Below are positions 33,277 to 42,169 of a stretch of 64,000 nt of DNA, piece after piece. The notes beneath the pieces are model-generated. The model was not told where the DNA came from and searched no databases. It saw only the letters and a list, made by a program, of their open reading frames with translations. The position numbers and the translations under genes were made by a program. How positions within the stretch are numbered: position 1 is the stretch's first letter; every line of letters starts with the position of its first letter. Source of the stretch: CAKSQF01 sp964568425 (GTDB taxonomy: Bacteria > Bacillota > Clostridia > Oscillospirales > CAG-272); assembly GCA_964568425.1 (NCBI GenBank), contig CAZMPO010000009.1, forward strand, positions 1-64,000, given 5' to 3'.

Positions 33277-34383
33277 ATGATAAAAAACGTATGGACAAAG
33301 TGTCTTTTTGTTCTGCTGATCTTGATCGCGATACACGAACCGTTTTCGCACACGGTATTTGCCGAGGACAGCGATCTGTCCGATTTTTGGGAGATAGCTC
33401 CCGATGGGATGGAAGAATATCTTCCGGATGATATAAAAAACGCCGATGCGTCGGACATACCGTCTCTTTTAAACGGTGAATTTTTTACAAGTCTTCTTTC
33501 AAAGCTTTTCGGCAGATCGATAAATGACCTGTCGTCCGATCTTTGGGAACTGATCGCCATTATCGCGCTTTCCTCGGTTGCAGGCTGTCTCGGGAGATCA
33601 TCGGCGCATGTTGAATGGGTCGCGGCACTGTGTACATCAGTAAAAGTGTATACGCTTGTTTACGGTCAGTTCAAGTTGACCGTTGAGTTGATAAACGCAA
33701 TTTGCGCTTTTATTACATCATTTGGTGCGATAATGTCCGCTCTCTATCTTTCGGGAGGTAACAGTCTTGCGTCGGCGGCGCATATCGGCTGGATATCGTC
33801 AATAAGTCTTGTCGGCGGCGGGATCCTATCAAATATCATTGTTCCGACCTTGGAGATATCCATGGCACTGCTTCTCGTTTCGAGCGCATGCAGATCGGTC
33901 AACATTCAGCCGATCGCATCATTTATGCAAAAGTTTACTACAGGACTTCTTGTTTTTGTAATGACTGCCATATCGATCTTCATGTCGTTTCAAACATCGA
34001 TCTCGGCGGCATCCGACAGTATGTCGGTGCGAACGGTCAAATTTGCGGCGGCACAGGCGATCCCGGTGATCGGCGGCATGCTCGGTGACAGTATAAGGGT
34101 GCTTTCATCGTCAGTAACACTTGTCAGAAGCGTCACGGGAACACTTGCCGCTGTCATCATTATAGTGATGTCGCTCTCTCCCCTGCTTTTACTTCTTGCA
34201 TCGAGAGCCGTTCTGTCCTTCTCATCGGCGATCGCTGCCATGCTTGGTTCGTCGGCGGTCTCTTCGGTTTTATCGAACGGAGCAAAGCTTATCGGTCATA
34301 TGATGGCGGTTCTCGTTGTTTTTGATATAGCCTATATTTATTGTCTGTCTTTCTTTGTGAAGAGCGTGTGCGCGATAAGCTGA
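33277..34383 (+). CDS. spoIIIAE: Stage III sporulation protein SpoIIIAE
   Basis: 368 residues. A signal-like N-terminal segment (LFVLLILIAIHEPFSHTVFA) and an acidic region are followed by the long hydrophobic body of about seven membrane helices typical of this channel subunit. A start further upstream (33196) would overlap spoIIIAD and is rejected in favour of the ATG at 33277. Slightly shorter than the 399 residues in Bacillus subtilis. Confidence 0.92.
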   Translation: MIKNVWTKCLFVLLILIAIHEPFSHTVFAEDSDLSDFWEIAPDGMEEYLPDDIKNADASDIPSLLNGEFFTSLLSKLFGRSINDLSSDLWELIAIIALSSVAGCLGRSSAHVEWVAALCTSVKVYTLVYGQFKLTVELINAICAFITSFGAIMSALYLSGGNSLASAAHIGWISSISLVGGGILSNIIVPTLEISMALLLVSSACRSVNIQPIASFMQKFTTGLLVFVMTAISIFMSFQTSISAASDSMSVRTVKFAAAQAIPVIGGMLGDSIRVLSSSVTLVRSVTGTLAAVIIIVMSLSPLLLLLASRAVLSFSSAIAAMLGSSAVSSVLSNGAKLIGHMMAVLVVFDIAYIYCLSFFVKSVCAIS

Positions 34384-34398
34384 CTTTTTGGGTTTGAT

Positions 34399-34878
34399 AT
34401 GGAAATCATTAAAAATTCATTTGCACTGATTGCCGCTCTTTCGGCGGTATCGTCGATCATTTTATTTCTTGTGCCCGAAAAATATTCAAAAGTTATCGGA
34501 TTTGTAATATCCGCACTTATAACACTTGCCGTGCTTACACCGACTGTTTCGTTTTTTGGAGAGATAAGCGGCGAACTTACCAAACTGTTGACTGCTGACG
34601 TGACAGCGAGCGTCAGCACGATTTCGAGCGCGGGGCTTATTGCCGAAAGCTTTGAGCATGTTATTGAAGAAAGAATTGCCGAAGATATTTCATATTCGTA
34701 TTCGATAGAGCGGGACAAAATAAGCGTTGTCGCCGAGGCAGAGGCGGTTGACGATGAAACCATCAGCATAAAACGGCTTTCGATCTCGGTAGAAGGGTCG
34801 ATCGACAAAATAGCCTGCAAAAAATATTTAGGCACAAAATACGGCATTGATCTTGTGGAGATAAGTACAGTTGACTGA
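34399..34878 (+). CDS. spoIIIAF: Stage III sporulation protein SpoIIIAF
   Basis: 159 residues with two N-terminal membrane helices (about 7-25 and 34-55) and a soluble C-terminal domain with a ring-building-motif-like fold typical of SpoIIIAF. The stop overlaps the spoIIIAG start by 8 nt. The soluble region is shorter than in Bacillus subtilis (206 residues). Confidence 0.9.
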   Translation: MEIIKNSFALIAALSAVSSIILFLVPEKYSKVIGFVISALITLAVLTPTVSFFGEISGELTKLLTADVTASVSTISSAGLIAESFEHVIEERIAEDISYSYSIERDKISVVAEAEAVDDETISIKRLSISVEGSIDKIACKKYLGTKYGIDLVEISTVD

Positions 34879-35362
34879 TTTTATAAAAAAGGTGCTTCGG
34901 CTGAAGGGACTTTCGTATATCATTCTCGCCCTCGCGGCAGGCGTGTTTTTGATCGCTGTTTCGGGAAATATCGGAAATGATACGAAAACTTTCGAAAAAG
35001 CTGATCAAGAAGACACCGAAGACGGCAGTTTTTCGTTCGAAGCATATGAAAAAAGACTTGAAGAACGGCTTGCGGAAATGATCGATCTGATAGACGGAGC
35101 CTCAAATTCGTCCGTTATGGTCGTCATCGATAATTCGTATAAGTACGATGTTGCCGAGAAAAACGGCAGTTATACAGTAATACGCGACGAGGGTGGCGGA
35201 CAGAGCGGTCTTGTTTTATCCGAATATGCCCCGAGCATAAGGGGTGTTGCGGTAGTCTGTGATGGTGGAGATGATCCAACCGTTCAAAAAAAGATAATCT
35301 CCCTTCTGTCATCCGTGCTTTCACTGTCGAGTGGTAAAATATTTGTTTGCTCGGGAGGGTAA
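34871..35362 (+). CDS. spoIIIAG: Stage III sporulation protein SpoIIIAG
   Basis: 163 residues from a TTG start with GGAG 10 nt upstream. One membrane helix (about 15-31) is followed by the ring-forming domain (VMVVIDNSYKYDV, then IRGVAVVCDGGDDPTVQKKI). In studied species SpoIIIAG builds a large ring in the intermembrane space. The TTG start and overlap with spoIIIAF suggest coupled translation. Confidence 0.9.
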   Translation: MTDFIKKVLRLKGLSYIILALAAGVFLIAVSGNIGNDTKTFEKADQEDTEDGSFSFEAYEKRLEERLAEMIDLIDGASNSSVMVVIDNSYKYDVAEKNGSYTVIRDEGGGQSGLVLSEYAPSIRGVAVVCDGGDDPTVQKKIISLLSSVLSLSSGKIFVCSGG

Positions 35363-35429
35363 TGTGGGTGTATATTTCGCACGCTTGTCGCATAGATATG
35401 GAACATAATCCGATCGGAGGTAGCATCTT

Positions 35430-36050
35430 ATGAAAATAATCAAAACTGAAAGTAGGTCAAAGCTTCCGGAGGTATATAAAAAAGGATTTGAAAAGATAGC
35501 AACAGGCTTTAAGAGCAATCTCGGCAGAAATCTCGTAATAATGGGCTCGGTACTGCTTATCGGTGCGGCAGTCTGGCTCAATTTCGCCCTTTTCTCCGAT
35601 GCCGACAAAAAGGTAGATTACGACCCGAAAGACTACACAGAGTCGGGTGGAAAGACTGACGACAAAAACACATCATCCGACGATATATCAGAAAACGAAA
35701 GTTATTTCGCCATGGCGCAGATAGACAGGACACGCGCAAGAGACGAGGCTCTCGAGGTCCTCTACCAGATCACCGCATCGACAGATGCGACCGAAGAGGC
35801 AAAAAAGACGGCATACGAGCAAATCGAGCTTTTGTCGGCACGAATCGAGCAGGAGGCGAATATCGAAACGCTTGTAAAGTCGAAAGGATTTGCAGAATGT
35901 GTCGCGGTCATTGACGATGAGAAGGTAAGCGTTATCGTTTCATCCGACGGTCTTATTGACAGCGAGCTTTCTCAGATACTCTCGATCGTATATGAGCAGT
36001 CGGGAATTTTGCCCGAAAACATTCATGTAATAGAGAAAAAATCACAATAA
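35430..36050 (+). CDS. spoIIIAH: Stage III sporulation protein SpoIIIAH
   Basis: 206 residues. One membrane helix (about 33-53) is followed by an acidic linker and the domain that binds SpoIIQ from the forespore (about 95-204, with the RDEALEVL start and CVAVIDDEKVSVIVSS core). Strong ribosome-binding site GGAGG. Last gene of the operon; a hairpin follows. Confidence 0.92.
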   Translation: MKIIKTESRSKLPEVYKKGFEKIATGFKSNLGRNLVIMGSVLLIGAAVWLNFALFSDADKKVDYDPKDYTESGGKTDDKNTSSDDISENESYFAMAQIDRTRARDEALEVLYQITASTDATEEAKKTAYEQIELLSARIEQEANIETLVKSKGFAECVAVIDDEKVSVIVSSDGLIDSELSQILSIVYEQSGILPENIHVIEKKSQ

Positions 36051-36056
36051 TTTACG

Positions 36057-36110
36057 GCGGCAGATCGTTGTTACCAACGACCTGTCGCTATTTTATAAGA
36101 TTTTTTTGTT
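36057..36110 (+). terminator. Terminator of the spoIIIA operon
   Basis: A 14-bp stem with one wobble and one mismatch (36057-36070 with 36075-36088), followed by T-rich sequence. Confidence 0.7.
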
Positions 36111-36117
36111 TTTTCAC

Positions 36118-36146
36118 TTGACAAAATCATAAAACTGTATTATAAT
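36118..36146 (+). promoter_or_regulatory. Promoter of guaB
   Basis: TTGACA (36118-36123), 17-nt spacer, TATAAT (36141-36146). An 82-nt leader follows; I see no purine riboswitch in it. Confidence 0.9.
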
Positions 36147-36228
36147 AACATAAACTGTATTTTATCCGATCAAACGGACAGCGATGAAACCAAAAAAGCG
36201 ATGACACACAGAAAGGAACGGTAGTAAA

Positions 36229-37692
36229 ATGGAAAACTCAAAGTTTGTAAAAGAAGGTCTGACTTTTGATGATGTGCTTCTTATACCGCAAAAAAGCGAG
36301 GTTCTCCCCGCAACCGTAAAGCTTGAAACACAGCTCACAAAAAAGATCAAACTCAACATTCCGCTCATGAGTGCGGCAATGGATACCGTAACAGAATCCA
36401 AGCTGGCAATAGCAATAGCAAGAGAGGGCGGCGCGGGAGTTATCCACAAGAATATGCCGATCGAAAAACAGGCAGATGAGGTCGAGCGCGTTAAGCGTTC
36501 AGAAAACGGGGTAATAACCAACCCCTTCTGTCTCGGACCCGACAACTATGTTTACGAGGCAGATGCTCTTATGGGCAAGTATAAGGTTTCGGGAGTTCCG
36601 ATCTGTGACGAGAACAAAAAGCTTGTCGGCATTATCACAAACCGCGATATGCGTTTCCTTAAGGATTACAACTGCAAGATCTGCGATGTTATGACAAAGG
36701 AAGGTCTTGTTACCGCGCCAGTCGGAACGACGCTTGAACAAGCAGAGGCTATCCTCTCAAAGCATAAGATCGAAAAACTGCCGCTTGTCGACGAGAATTT
36801 CGTTCTGAAGGGACTTATTACGATCAAAGACATCGAAAAGGCAAGCAAATACCCGAATTCGGCAAAAGACGAAAAGGGTAGACTTATTTGCGGCGCAGCC
36901 ATAGGCGTCACAAATGACGTTCTCGAGCGTGCGGGTGCTCTCCTTGCAGTCGGTGCGGATTTCCTTGTCCTCGACAGCGCGCACGGTCATTCCGAGGGCA
37001 TCATGAACTGTGTGAGAAAGGTCAAGGCGGCCTTCCCCGATTGTCAGCTTATCGCAGGTAACATTGCGACGGGAGAGGCGGCAAGAGATCTTATCGAGGC
37101 AGGTGCTGACGCCGTCAAAGTCGGTATCGGACCCGGATCTATTTGCACAACGCGTATCGTTGCCGGTATCGGTGTTCCTCAGCTTACTGCCGTAAACGAC
37201 GTTTATGAGGTTGCAAAGCAGTACGGAATACCCGTCATTGCAGACGGCGGTATCAAATACTCGGGTGATATTCCGAAGGCGATCGCCGCAGGTGGCGATG
37301 TTATCATGATCGGCTCGCTCTTTGCAGGCTGCGACGAGGCTCCGGGCGAGATGGAGATCTACCAGGGTCGTTCGTTCAAGGTATATCGCGGAATGGGATC
37401 GCTTGCCGCTATGGAAAAGGGAAGCAAGGATCGCTATTTCCAGTCGGGCTCGAAGAAACTCGTCCCCGAGGGCGTAGAGGGACGCGTTCCTTATAAGGGA
37501 GCTCTTTCGGATACCGTATATCAGCTGATGGGCGGTCTCCGCGCGGGAATGGGATATTGCGGAACCGGAACGATTGCCGATCTCAAGGAAAACGGCAAAT
37601 TTGTCCGTATAACAGCCGGCGGTCTGCGCGAGTCGCATCCGCACGATATCAGCATTACCAAGGAAGCACCCAACTACAGCGTTCAGGTCTGA
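36229..37692 (+). CDS. guaB: IMP dehydrogenase
   Basis: Oxidises IMP to XMP with NAD, the committed step to GMP. 487 residues: TIM barrel interrupted by two CBS domains (about 95-210). Catalytic Cys306 lies in GPGSICTTRIVAG, with the GMGSLAAM and flap YKGALSDTVYQ motifs after it. The start follows GAAAGGA. Monocistronic, with its own promoter and terminator. Confidence 0.97.
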   Translation: MENSKFVKEGLTFDDVLLIPQKSEVLPATVKLETQLTKKIKLNIPLMSAAMDTVTESKLAIAIAREGGAGVIHKNMPIEKQADEVERVKRSENGVITNPFCLGPDNYVYEADALMGKYKVSGVPICDENKKLVGIITNRDMRFLKDYNCKICDVMTKEGLVTAPVGTTLEQAEAILSKHKIEKLPLVDENFVLKGLITIKDIEKASKYPNSAKDEKGRLICGAAIGVTNDVLERAGALLAVGADFLVLDSAHGHSEGIMNCVRKVKAAFPDCQLIAGNIATGEAARDLIEAGADAVKVGIGPGSICTTRIVAGIGVPQLTAVNDVYEVAKQYGIPVIADGGIKYSGDIPKAIAAGGDVIMIGSLFAGCDEAPGEMEIYQGRSFKVYRGMGSLAAMEKGSKDRYFQSGSKKLVPEGVEGRVPYKGALSDTVYQLMGGLRAGMGYCGTGTIADLKENGKFVRITAGGLRESHPHDISITKEAPNYSVQV

Positions 37693-37716
37693 TAAGTCGG
37701 TAGAGCCTCAACGGGT

Positions 37717-37782
37717 AAAGCAAAACATCATAGTTTGTTGGGGATCGATCCGTATATCTTCGGGTCGCTCCCCTTTTGCTTT
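37717..37782 (+). terminator. Terminator of guaB
   Basis: AAAGCAAAA (37717-37725) pairs with TTTTGCTTT (37774-37782), enclosing a smaller GGGG/CCCC-based stem. Confidence 0.75.
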
Positions 37783-37814
37783 GTGATCATCCAAAAAAGA
37801 CGGAAGGTGATGAA

Positions 37815-40169
37815 ATGCCCTTTTCACTGCGTTTAAAGAGAAATATAAGCATGGCGAAAAATACGCTGAAAAAAGAGTATAAGCGATATGTCGCGATAAT
37901 TGCGGCGATCTTTTTGCTCCAGAGCGTTATCGGGACACTGCTTTTTGTCAGATATAACTACTCGCTCTCTCAAGAGAAATATCTCAGAGAAAAATATGTG
38001 AATTCAAACGGGCTTGTATATCATCTTCGCCTGCTTTCGCTTACCCCGGAACAGTATGCACATGTCACTCAGTTTGAGGCACTTCAGACCGAGGAGGACA
38101 GATTTTTCTCGATCGTCGGCGGAACGATATCAGAGGGGTCTTTGACGACCGGAACGAAGTTCAAGATCTACGATGTCGAAATTGCGTTTGACAGCAATAA
38201 AATGAGCATATCCGATGCTTATGATCTTTTTGCAGCATCTTACTACCCCGCTCTTGAGAAAGACGGTGATTTCGAAGAATACAGAACGCCGCTGCTTGAT
38301 TATCATATCGATAAGGCTCTTTACGGCGTTTTGACTTTTGTCATGACTCTTGCCGCTCTTTTTGTCGGAATTTTTGTAATAAGAGTGCTTTATGCCGTGC
38401 TCTCTCCGTCTTACAGTTTTGATTACGGTATATATATGTCGTTCGGCGCGGGACTGAAAAAGCTGTTTTCGCTTTCGGCAACCGAGGCGACAATTATTAA
38501 CTTGGCGCTGATACTTCCTTCATCTCTTTTGACTGTCGCATTGTCGGCGATAATGGTGGTAAGCTCGGGACTTGAGTTCAGATTTTGCGCTTATGCACTG
38601 CCTCTTTCGCTTGTTTTGTCTCTTACGGCGACACTTGTTGCAGTGTTTATCAACTTTCGGTCGATATCGCAAAAAAGCCCGGTCAAGCTTTTGTCATCCG
38701 AGGACAATTCGGAGGTGATCGCCTCTCCAAAAACGAGCGCAGATATTCTGTCATGCGATTTTCCGCGCGGCATCGAAAAACTCTCTCTCGGCAGATTTCG
38801 CAAATATATTATCAAGCTGAATGCCTTTTCGCTTGCTTTTTCTCTCCTGTTCGTTTTTGCCTCATGTCTTGCCGCCGATTTTGAGATGGCTGAGAGCATG
38901 CCGATCTTTCAATATGAGCTTTCGTTTGAACCGACAGTCAGTAGAGTAAAGGTCGATGAAAACGGTAACCCTGTTTCGGATGACGCCGAGGGGGACTATG
39001 AAGTAATAGAAGTTGTAACCTACACCGATACGTATGATGCCGAAATGTCAAGCTTTGTCGCATCCATAAACGGTATTGATGCGGTTTGTAAAGAATCGAC
39101 GGTCAGCGCGTATGAATGCAATTCACATATACTTATCGATTCAAAGGCTGTTGATGCCGATTCGGGAGGAATATCGGTCTCGGGCGATAAGGGATTTCTC
39201 AATCTGAATTATTACGCTCTTGACGACGAGGTTGCAAAATGGATCGAGTTTTGCGGATATACCATCAGCGGCAGTCTTGATGATGTTATCAAGAACTCAT
39301 CGATGATAGCAATTTCCGATTCGCTGAACAATCATCGCAAAATAAAGCTAAAGGTCGGCGACACGGTCAAAATAGCGGTCGATTCGCGACTTTCGGGCGA
39401 GGTGCCCGACCTGCCGTTTGTCGTCGATATGAACGATTTTCTCGCCGATATGCTTGATAATTACGATTATCGCTATAAAACCTACACTGTCGGAGCAGTG
39501 ATATCAAATATGCCGTCCGACTCTGCATTATCGGTCTATCTTCCCGAGAGCGCGTATTTGCAGATTACGGGCAGGGAAGTCGCTTACGATCACGCAAAGA
39601 TCGTTGTTTGCGACGATATAGGCGAGGACGATCTTGAGCTTGTCGGTGTGAATTTGAGATATGCGACAGATTTTTGCGACAATTTGAAGGTGACCGATCT
39701 TGACGGTCTGACCGTCAAGGCAACAAAAGAAAACAAGAATACTCCCGAGCTCCTTCGATTTATTGCCGTATCATCGCTTTTGGTCGTTCCGATAGTTATG
39801 AGCGTATCTCTTACTATTTTTTATAAAAAACGTGATTCGGAATTTGAGTCATTCTATGCTCTCGGCGCAGTGAAGAGAGATATTGAAAAGCTCTTTAGAG
39901 TAGATGTGCTTTATCTTTCGGCTATATCTGTGGTTTCATTTGTCATATCGGCTTCTTTGGTCTCGTTTTTAATATGGATCTTTGCAAACACCCCGATCGG
40001 TATGCGCGTTTTGATAATCGGAGAGGCGGTCTACCGCTTCCCCTATCGCGTTCCTGTTTTGCCGCTTTTTGTCGGGGCACTTGTGACATTTGTCGGAGCA
40101 CTGATCGGCATCGGCATATCAAAGCGATCGACACTAAAAAGGTATGGAAAAGAAAGGGGTATAAAGTAA
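37815..40169 (+). CDS. FtsX-like ABC transporter permease
   Basis: 784 residues with about eight membrane helices: one near residue 30, three to four between about 175 and 350, and three at the end (about 640-780). A large extracytoplasmic domain of roughly 290 residues lies in between. This is the FtsX/BceB-type layout of exporters or sensors of antimicrobial peptides and lipids. The ATG at 37815 follows GGAAGGTGATG. The partner ATPase overlaps its stop by one base (TAATG). Substrate unknown; no adjacent two-component system. Confidence 0.88.
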   Translation: MPFSLRLKRNISMAKNTLKKEYKRYVAIIAAIFLLQSVIGTLLFVRYNYSLSQEKYLREKYVNSNGLVYHLRLLSLTPEQYAHVTQFEALQTEEDRFFSIVGGTISEGSLTTGTKFKIYDVEIAFDSNKMSISDAYDLFAASYYPALEKDGDFEEYRTPLLDYHIDKALYGVLTFVMTLAALFVGIFVIRVLYAVLSPSYSFDYGIYMSFGAGLKKLFSLSATEATIINLALILPSSLLTVALSAIMVVSSGLEFRFCAYALPLSLVLSLTATLVAVFINFRSISQKSPVKLLSSEDNSEVIASPKTSADILSCDFPRGIEKLSLGRFRKYIIKLNAFSLAFSLLFVFASCLAADFEMAESMPIFQYELSFEPTVSRVKVDENGNPVSDDAEGDYEVIEVVTYTDTYDAEMSSFVASINGIDAVCKESTVSAYECNSHILIDSKAVDADSGGISVSGDKGFLNLNYYALDDEVAKWIEFCGYTISGSLDDVIKNSSMIAISDSLNNHRKIKLKVGDTVKIAVDSRLSGEVPDLPFVVDMNDFLADMLDNYDYRYKTYTVGAVISNMPSDSALSVYLPESAYLQITGREVAYDHAKIVVCDDIGEDDLELVGVNLRYATDFCDNLKVTDLDGLTVKATKENKNTPELLRFIAVSSLLVVPIVMSVSLTIFYKKRDSEFESFYALGAVKRDIEKLFRVDVLYLSAISVVSFVISASLVSFLIWIFANTPIGMRVLIIGEAVYRFPYRVPVLPLFVGALVTFVGALIGIGISKRSTLKRYGKERGIK

Positions 40170-40915
40170 TGGGTGTTATTCTTGAGGCACGAGACCTGAT
40201 AAAACAGTATTCGCAGTATGATCAGACCGTGACCGCTGTCGATCATGTCTCGCTAAAGGTCGATAAAGGCGAATTTCTTGCAATAATGGGTGCGTCGGGT
40301 TCGGGCAAATCAACACTGCTCGGTCTTCTCTCCGGTCTCGACAGACCAAATTTCGGAACAGTAACCATTCAAGAGACAGAGATCACAGCACTGGCGGCGG
40401 ATGAGCTTGCGAGATTTCGCGGTGAATTTACGGGTATGGTCTTTCAAAAGCACAATCTTATACCACAGTTTACCGCTCTTGAAAATATTCTTGTTCCCAC
40501 TGTCATGTGTGACAGACATGATGACAGCTTTCGCGAACATATGAAAAAGATCATTCGCCTTCTCGGCATCGGTGACAGACTCGGGCATCTGCCGTCTGAG
40601 CTGTCGGGCGGACAGGCACAGCGAGTTGCCATCGCGCGCGCGATCATCAACAGACCGCAGGTGCTCTTTGCCGACGAGCCGACCGGTAATCTTGATCGAA
40701 AAAACGCGGATGAGGTGCTGAATCTTCTGCTTGAACTCAAAGCCGAGATCGGGCAAACGCTTATTATGGTCACCCACGATATGACCATCGCAGAGCGTGC
40801 AGACAAAATATATATGATGGATAACGGTAAGTTATATCTTTATAAAGATAAGCAAGGTACATACGAAAACAGACTTGCCGCCGAACTATATCGTGATAAT
40901 CCTTTTGCCAATTGA
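40169..40915 (+). CDS. ABC transporter ATP-binding protein (LolD/MacB type)
   Basis: 248 residues. Walker A GASGSGKST, Q-loop VFQKHNLIPQ, signature LSGGQAQR, Walker B LFADEPTGNLD and switch VTHD are intact. TGNLD is typical of the ATPases that pair with FtsX-fold permeases. Its ATG shares the A of the permease stop codon, so the two subunits are translated together. Confidence 0.93.
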   Translation: MGVILEARDLIKQYSQYDQTVTAVDHVSLKVDKGEFLAIMGASGSGKSTLLGLLSGLDRPNFGTVTIQETEITALAADELARFRGEFTGMVFQKHNLIPQFTALENILVPTVMCDRHDDSFREHMKKIIRLLGIGDRLGHLPSELSGGQAQRVAIARAIINRPQVLFADEPTGNLDRKNADEVLNLLLELKAEIGQTLIMVTHDMTIAERADKIYMMDNGKLYLYKDKQGTYENRLAAELYRDNPFAN

Positions 40916-40958
40916 AGAGTTATTTTCAAGAATTTATTGAAAATTCACAATAGGGCTC

Positions 40959-40987
40959 TTGACAATCAAATGAATGTCTGCTATAAT
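40959..40987 (+). promoter_or_regulatory. Promoter of the DUF1836 gene
   Basis: TTGACA (40959-40964), 17-nt spacer, TATAAT (40982-40987). Confidence 0.9.
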
Positions 40988-41030
40988 GGACTCACTGCCT
41001 TATGAATAATAGAGAAAGGATTATAGAAAA

Positions 41031-41618
41031 ATGAAATTTGAGATAACCCCCGGGCTTATACCGGGAACGGTGAGAAACAAATCTGCTATGGGTAATGTGA
41101 CGGGAATGGAGTTTCTTGACAAGATATTCTATATTTCCGACGGTATCATGCTTGCGCAGATCAGAGATGTTTCGGGAGTTGACGGTTCTACTCTTCAAAA
41201 CTGGGTCAAGAGAGGTTGGATAGGCACTACCACAAACAAAAAATATTCAAAGGATCAGCTCGCGCGCATACTCATCATCAATATGCTGAGAAGTTGTATG
41301 TTGCTCGAAAATATTGACAAGCTTCTTCACTATATCAACGGCGAGATAGACGACAAATCGGACGATATTATTCCCGAATCTATTCTTTTTGATTACATAT
41401 GCAAGGTTTATGACATATTCAGCGATGAGGGATTCGAGACCGACGCCGAGCTTAAAGAAGTTATCGCGAATGTGATCTCCGGTTACGTCGAACCTGTGAG
41501 TGGTGCAAAAGAGCGTCTGTCGGGCGCACTTGAGATCATTCTTATCGCATATTTCTGCTCAACGGTAGGCAAATACGCAAATTCACTCTTTTTCCAACTT
41601 AAGTCGGGTCAAAACTAA
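41031..41618 (+). CDS. DUF1836 family protein, MerR-like DNA-binding candidate
   Basis: 195 residues. The segment DGSTLQNWVKRGWIGTTTNKKYSKDQLARI (quoted as a region, about residues 47-80) has the winged-helix look of MerR-type proteins, as in other DUF1836 members. The C-terminal half is helical. The role is unknown. Ribosome-binding site AAAGGA; single gene with its own promoter and terminator. Confidence 0.8.
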   Translation: MKFEITPGLIPGTVRNKSAMGNVTGMEFLDKIFYISDGIMLAQIRDVSGVDGSTLQNWVKRGWIGTTTNKKYSKDQLARILIINMLRSCMLLENIDKLLHYINGEIDDKSDDIIPESILFDYICKVYDIFSDEGFETDAELKEVIANVISGYVEPVSGAKERLSGALEIILIAYFCSTVGKYANSLFFQLKSGQN

Positions 41619-41625
41619 ATATAAA

Positions 41626-41657
41626 ATCAGCTGACGTCTTTGCGATCGTCAGCTGAT
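41626..41657. terminator. Bidirectional terminator, DUF1836 gene and mgsA
   Basis: ATCAGCTGACG (41626-41636) pairs perfectly with CGTCAGCTGAT (41647-41657); T-rich tracts on both strands. Confidence 0.9.
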
Positions 41658-41663
41658 CTTTTG

Positions 41664-42164
41664 TCATTCGGGCGATGTCATACTCGTGGCACGCTCGGAT
41701 ATTTTTTTGCTGAAATTAACAACATAGTGCGTGTACTCGCTGTTCATGTAAGGGGATGTTATCATGAAATCCGCCGTCGCACGATTGTTCGCTATCGGTA
41801 TGTCGTATACCTGTGCAATGCGAAGGAGGGCTTTTACATCTGGGTCGTGCGGCTGTGGCGTGAGCGGATCTGAAAAGAAGATCATCATGTCGATGCGTCC
41901 CTCGACTATCCTTGCTCCTATCTGCTGATCGCCTCCGAGAGGCCCGCTGTTAAATCCTCTTACGGGTAGACCTGTTGACTCCGAAATGACCTTAGCGGTC
42001 GTTCCCGTGCCGACAAGAAAATGCCTTTCGAGAATGTTCTTGTTCTTTTTGCACCATTCCACAAGCTCGGCTTTCTTGAAGTCGTGGGCGATAAGTGCGA
42101 TGTTTTTCTGCTTTTCGATCACTCTCGGGATGTATTCCTCGTTGCTTGTTATTTCGTTTGCCAT
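41664..42164 (-). CDS. mgsA: Methylglyoxal synthase
   Basis: Converts dihydroxyacetone phosphate to methylglyoxal, a bypass of lower glycolysis when phosphate is limiting. His27 in ALIAHD, Asp79 in GPLGGDQQIG and His106 in PQPHDPD are the expected catalytic residues. 166 residues, slightly longer than usual at the N-terminus. Ribosome-binding site AAAGGA. It is the last gene of an operon otherwise made of membrane glycosylation genes, an odd setting. Confidence 0.95.
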   Translation of the reverse strand: MANEITSNEEYIPRVIEKQKNIALIAHDFKKAELVEWCKKNKNILERHFLVGTGTTAKVISESTGLPVRGFNSGPLGGDQQIGARIVEGRIDMMIFFSDPLTPQPHDPDVKALLRIAQVYDIPIANNRATADFMITSPYMNSEYTHYVVNFSKKISERATSMTSPE

Positions 42165-42169
42165 TTTTG

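Noticed and set aside
36147..36228. Purine riboswitch ahead of guaB
   Set aside because: The leader is only 82 nt and lacks the conserved loop-loop and junction sequences of purine aptamers.
37815..40915. Bacitracin-type BceAB resistance module
   Set aside because: The permease topology is similar, but there is no adjacent BceRS-type two-component system and no other hint of the substrate, so only a general FtsX-type exporter is claimed.
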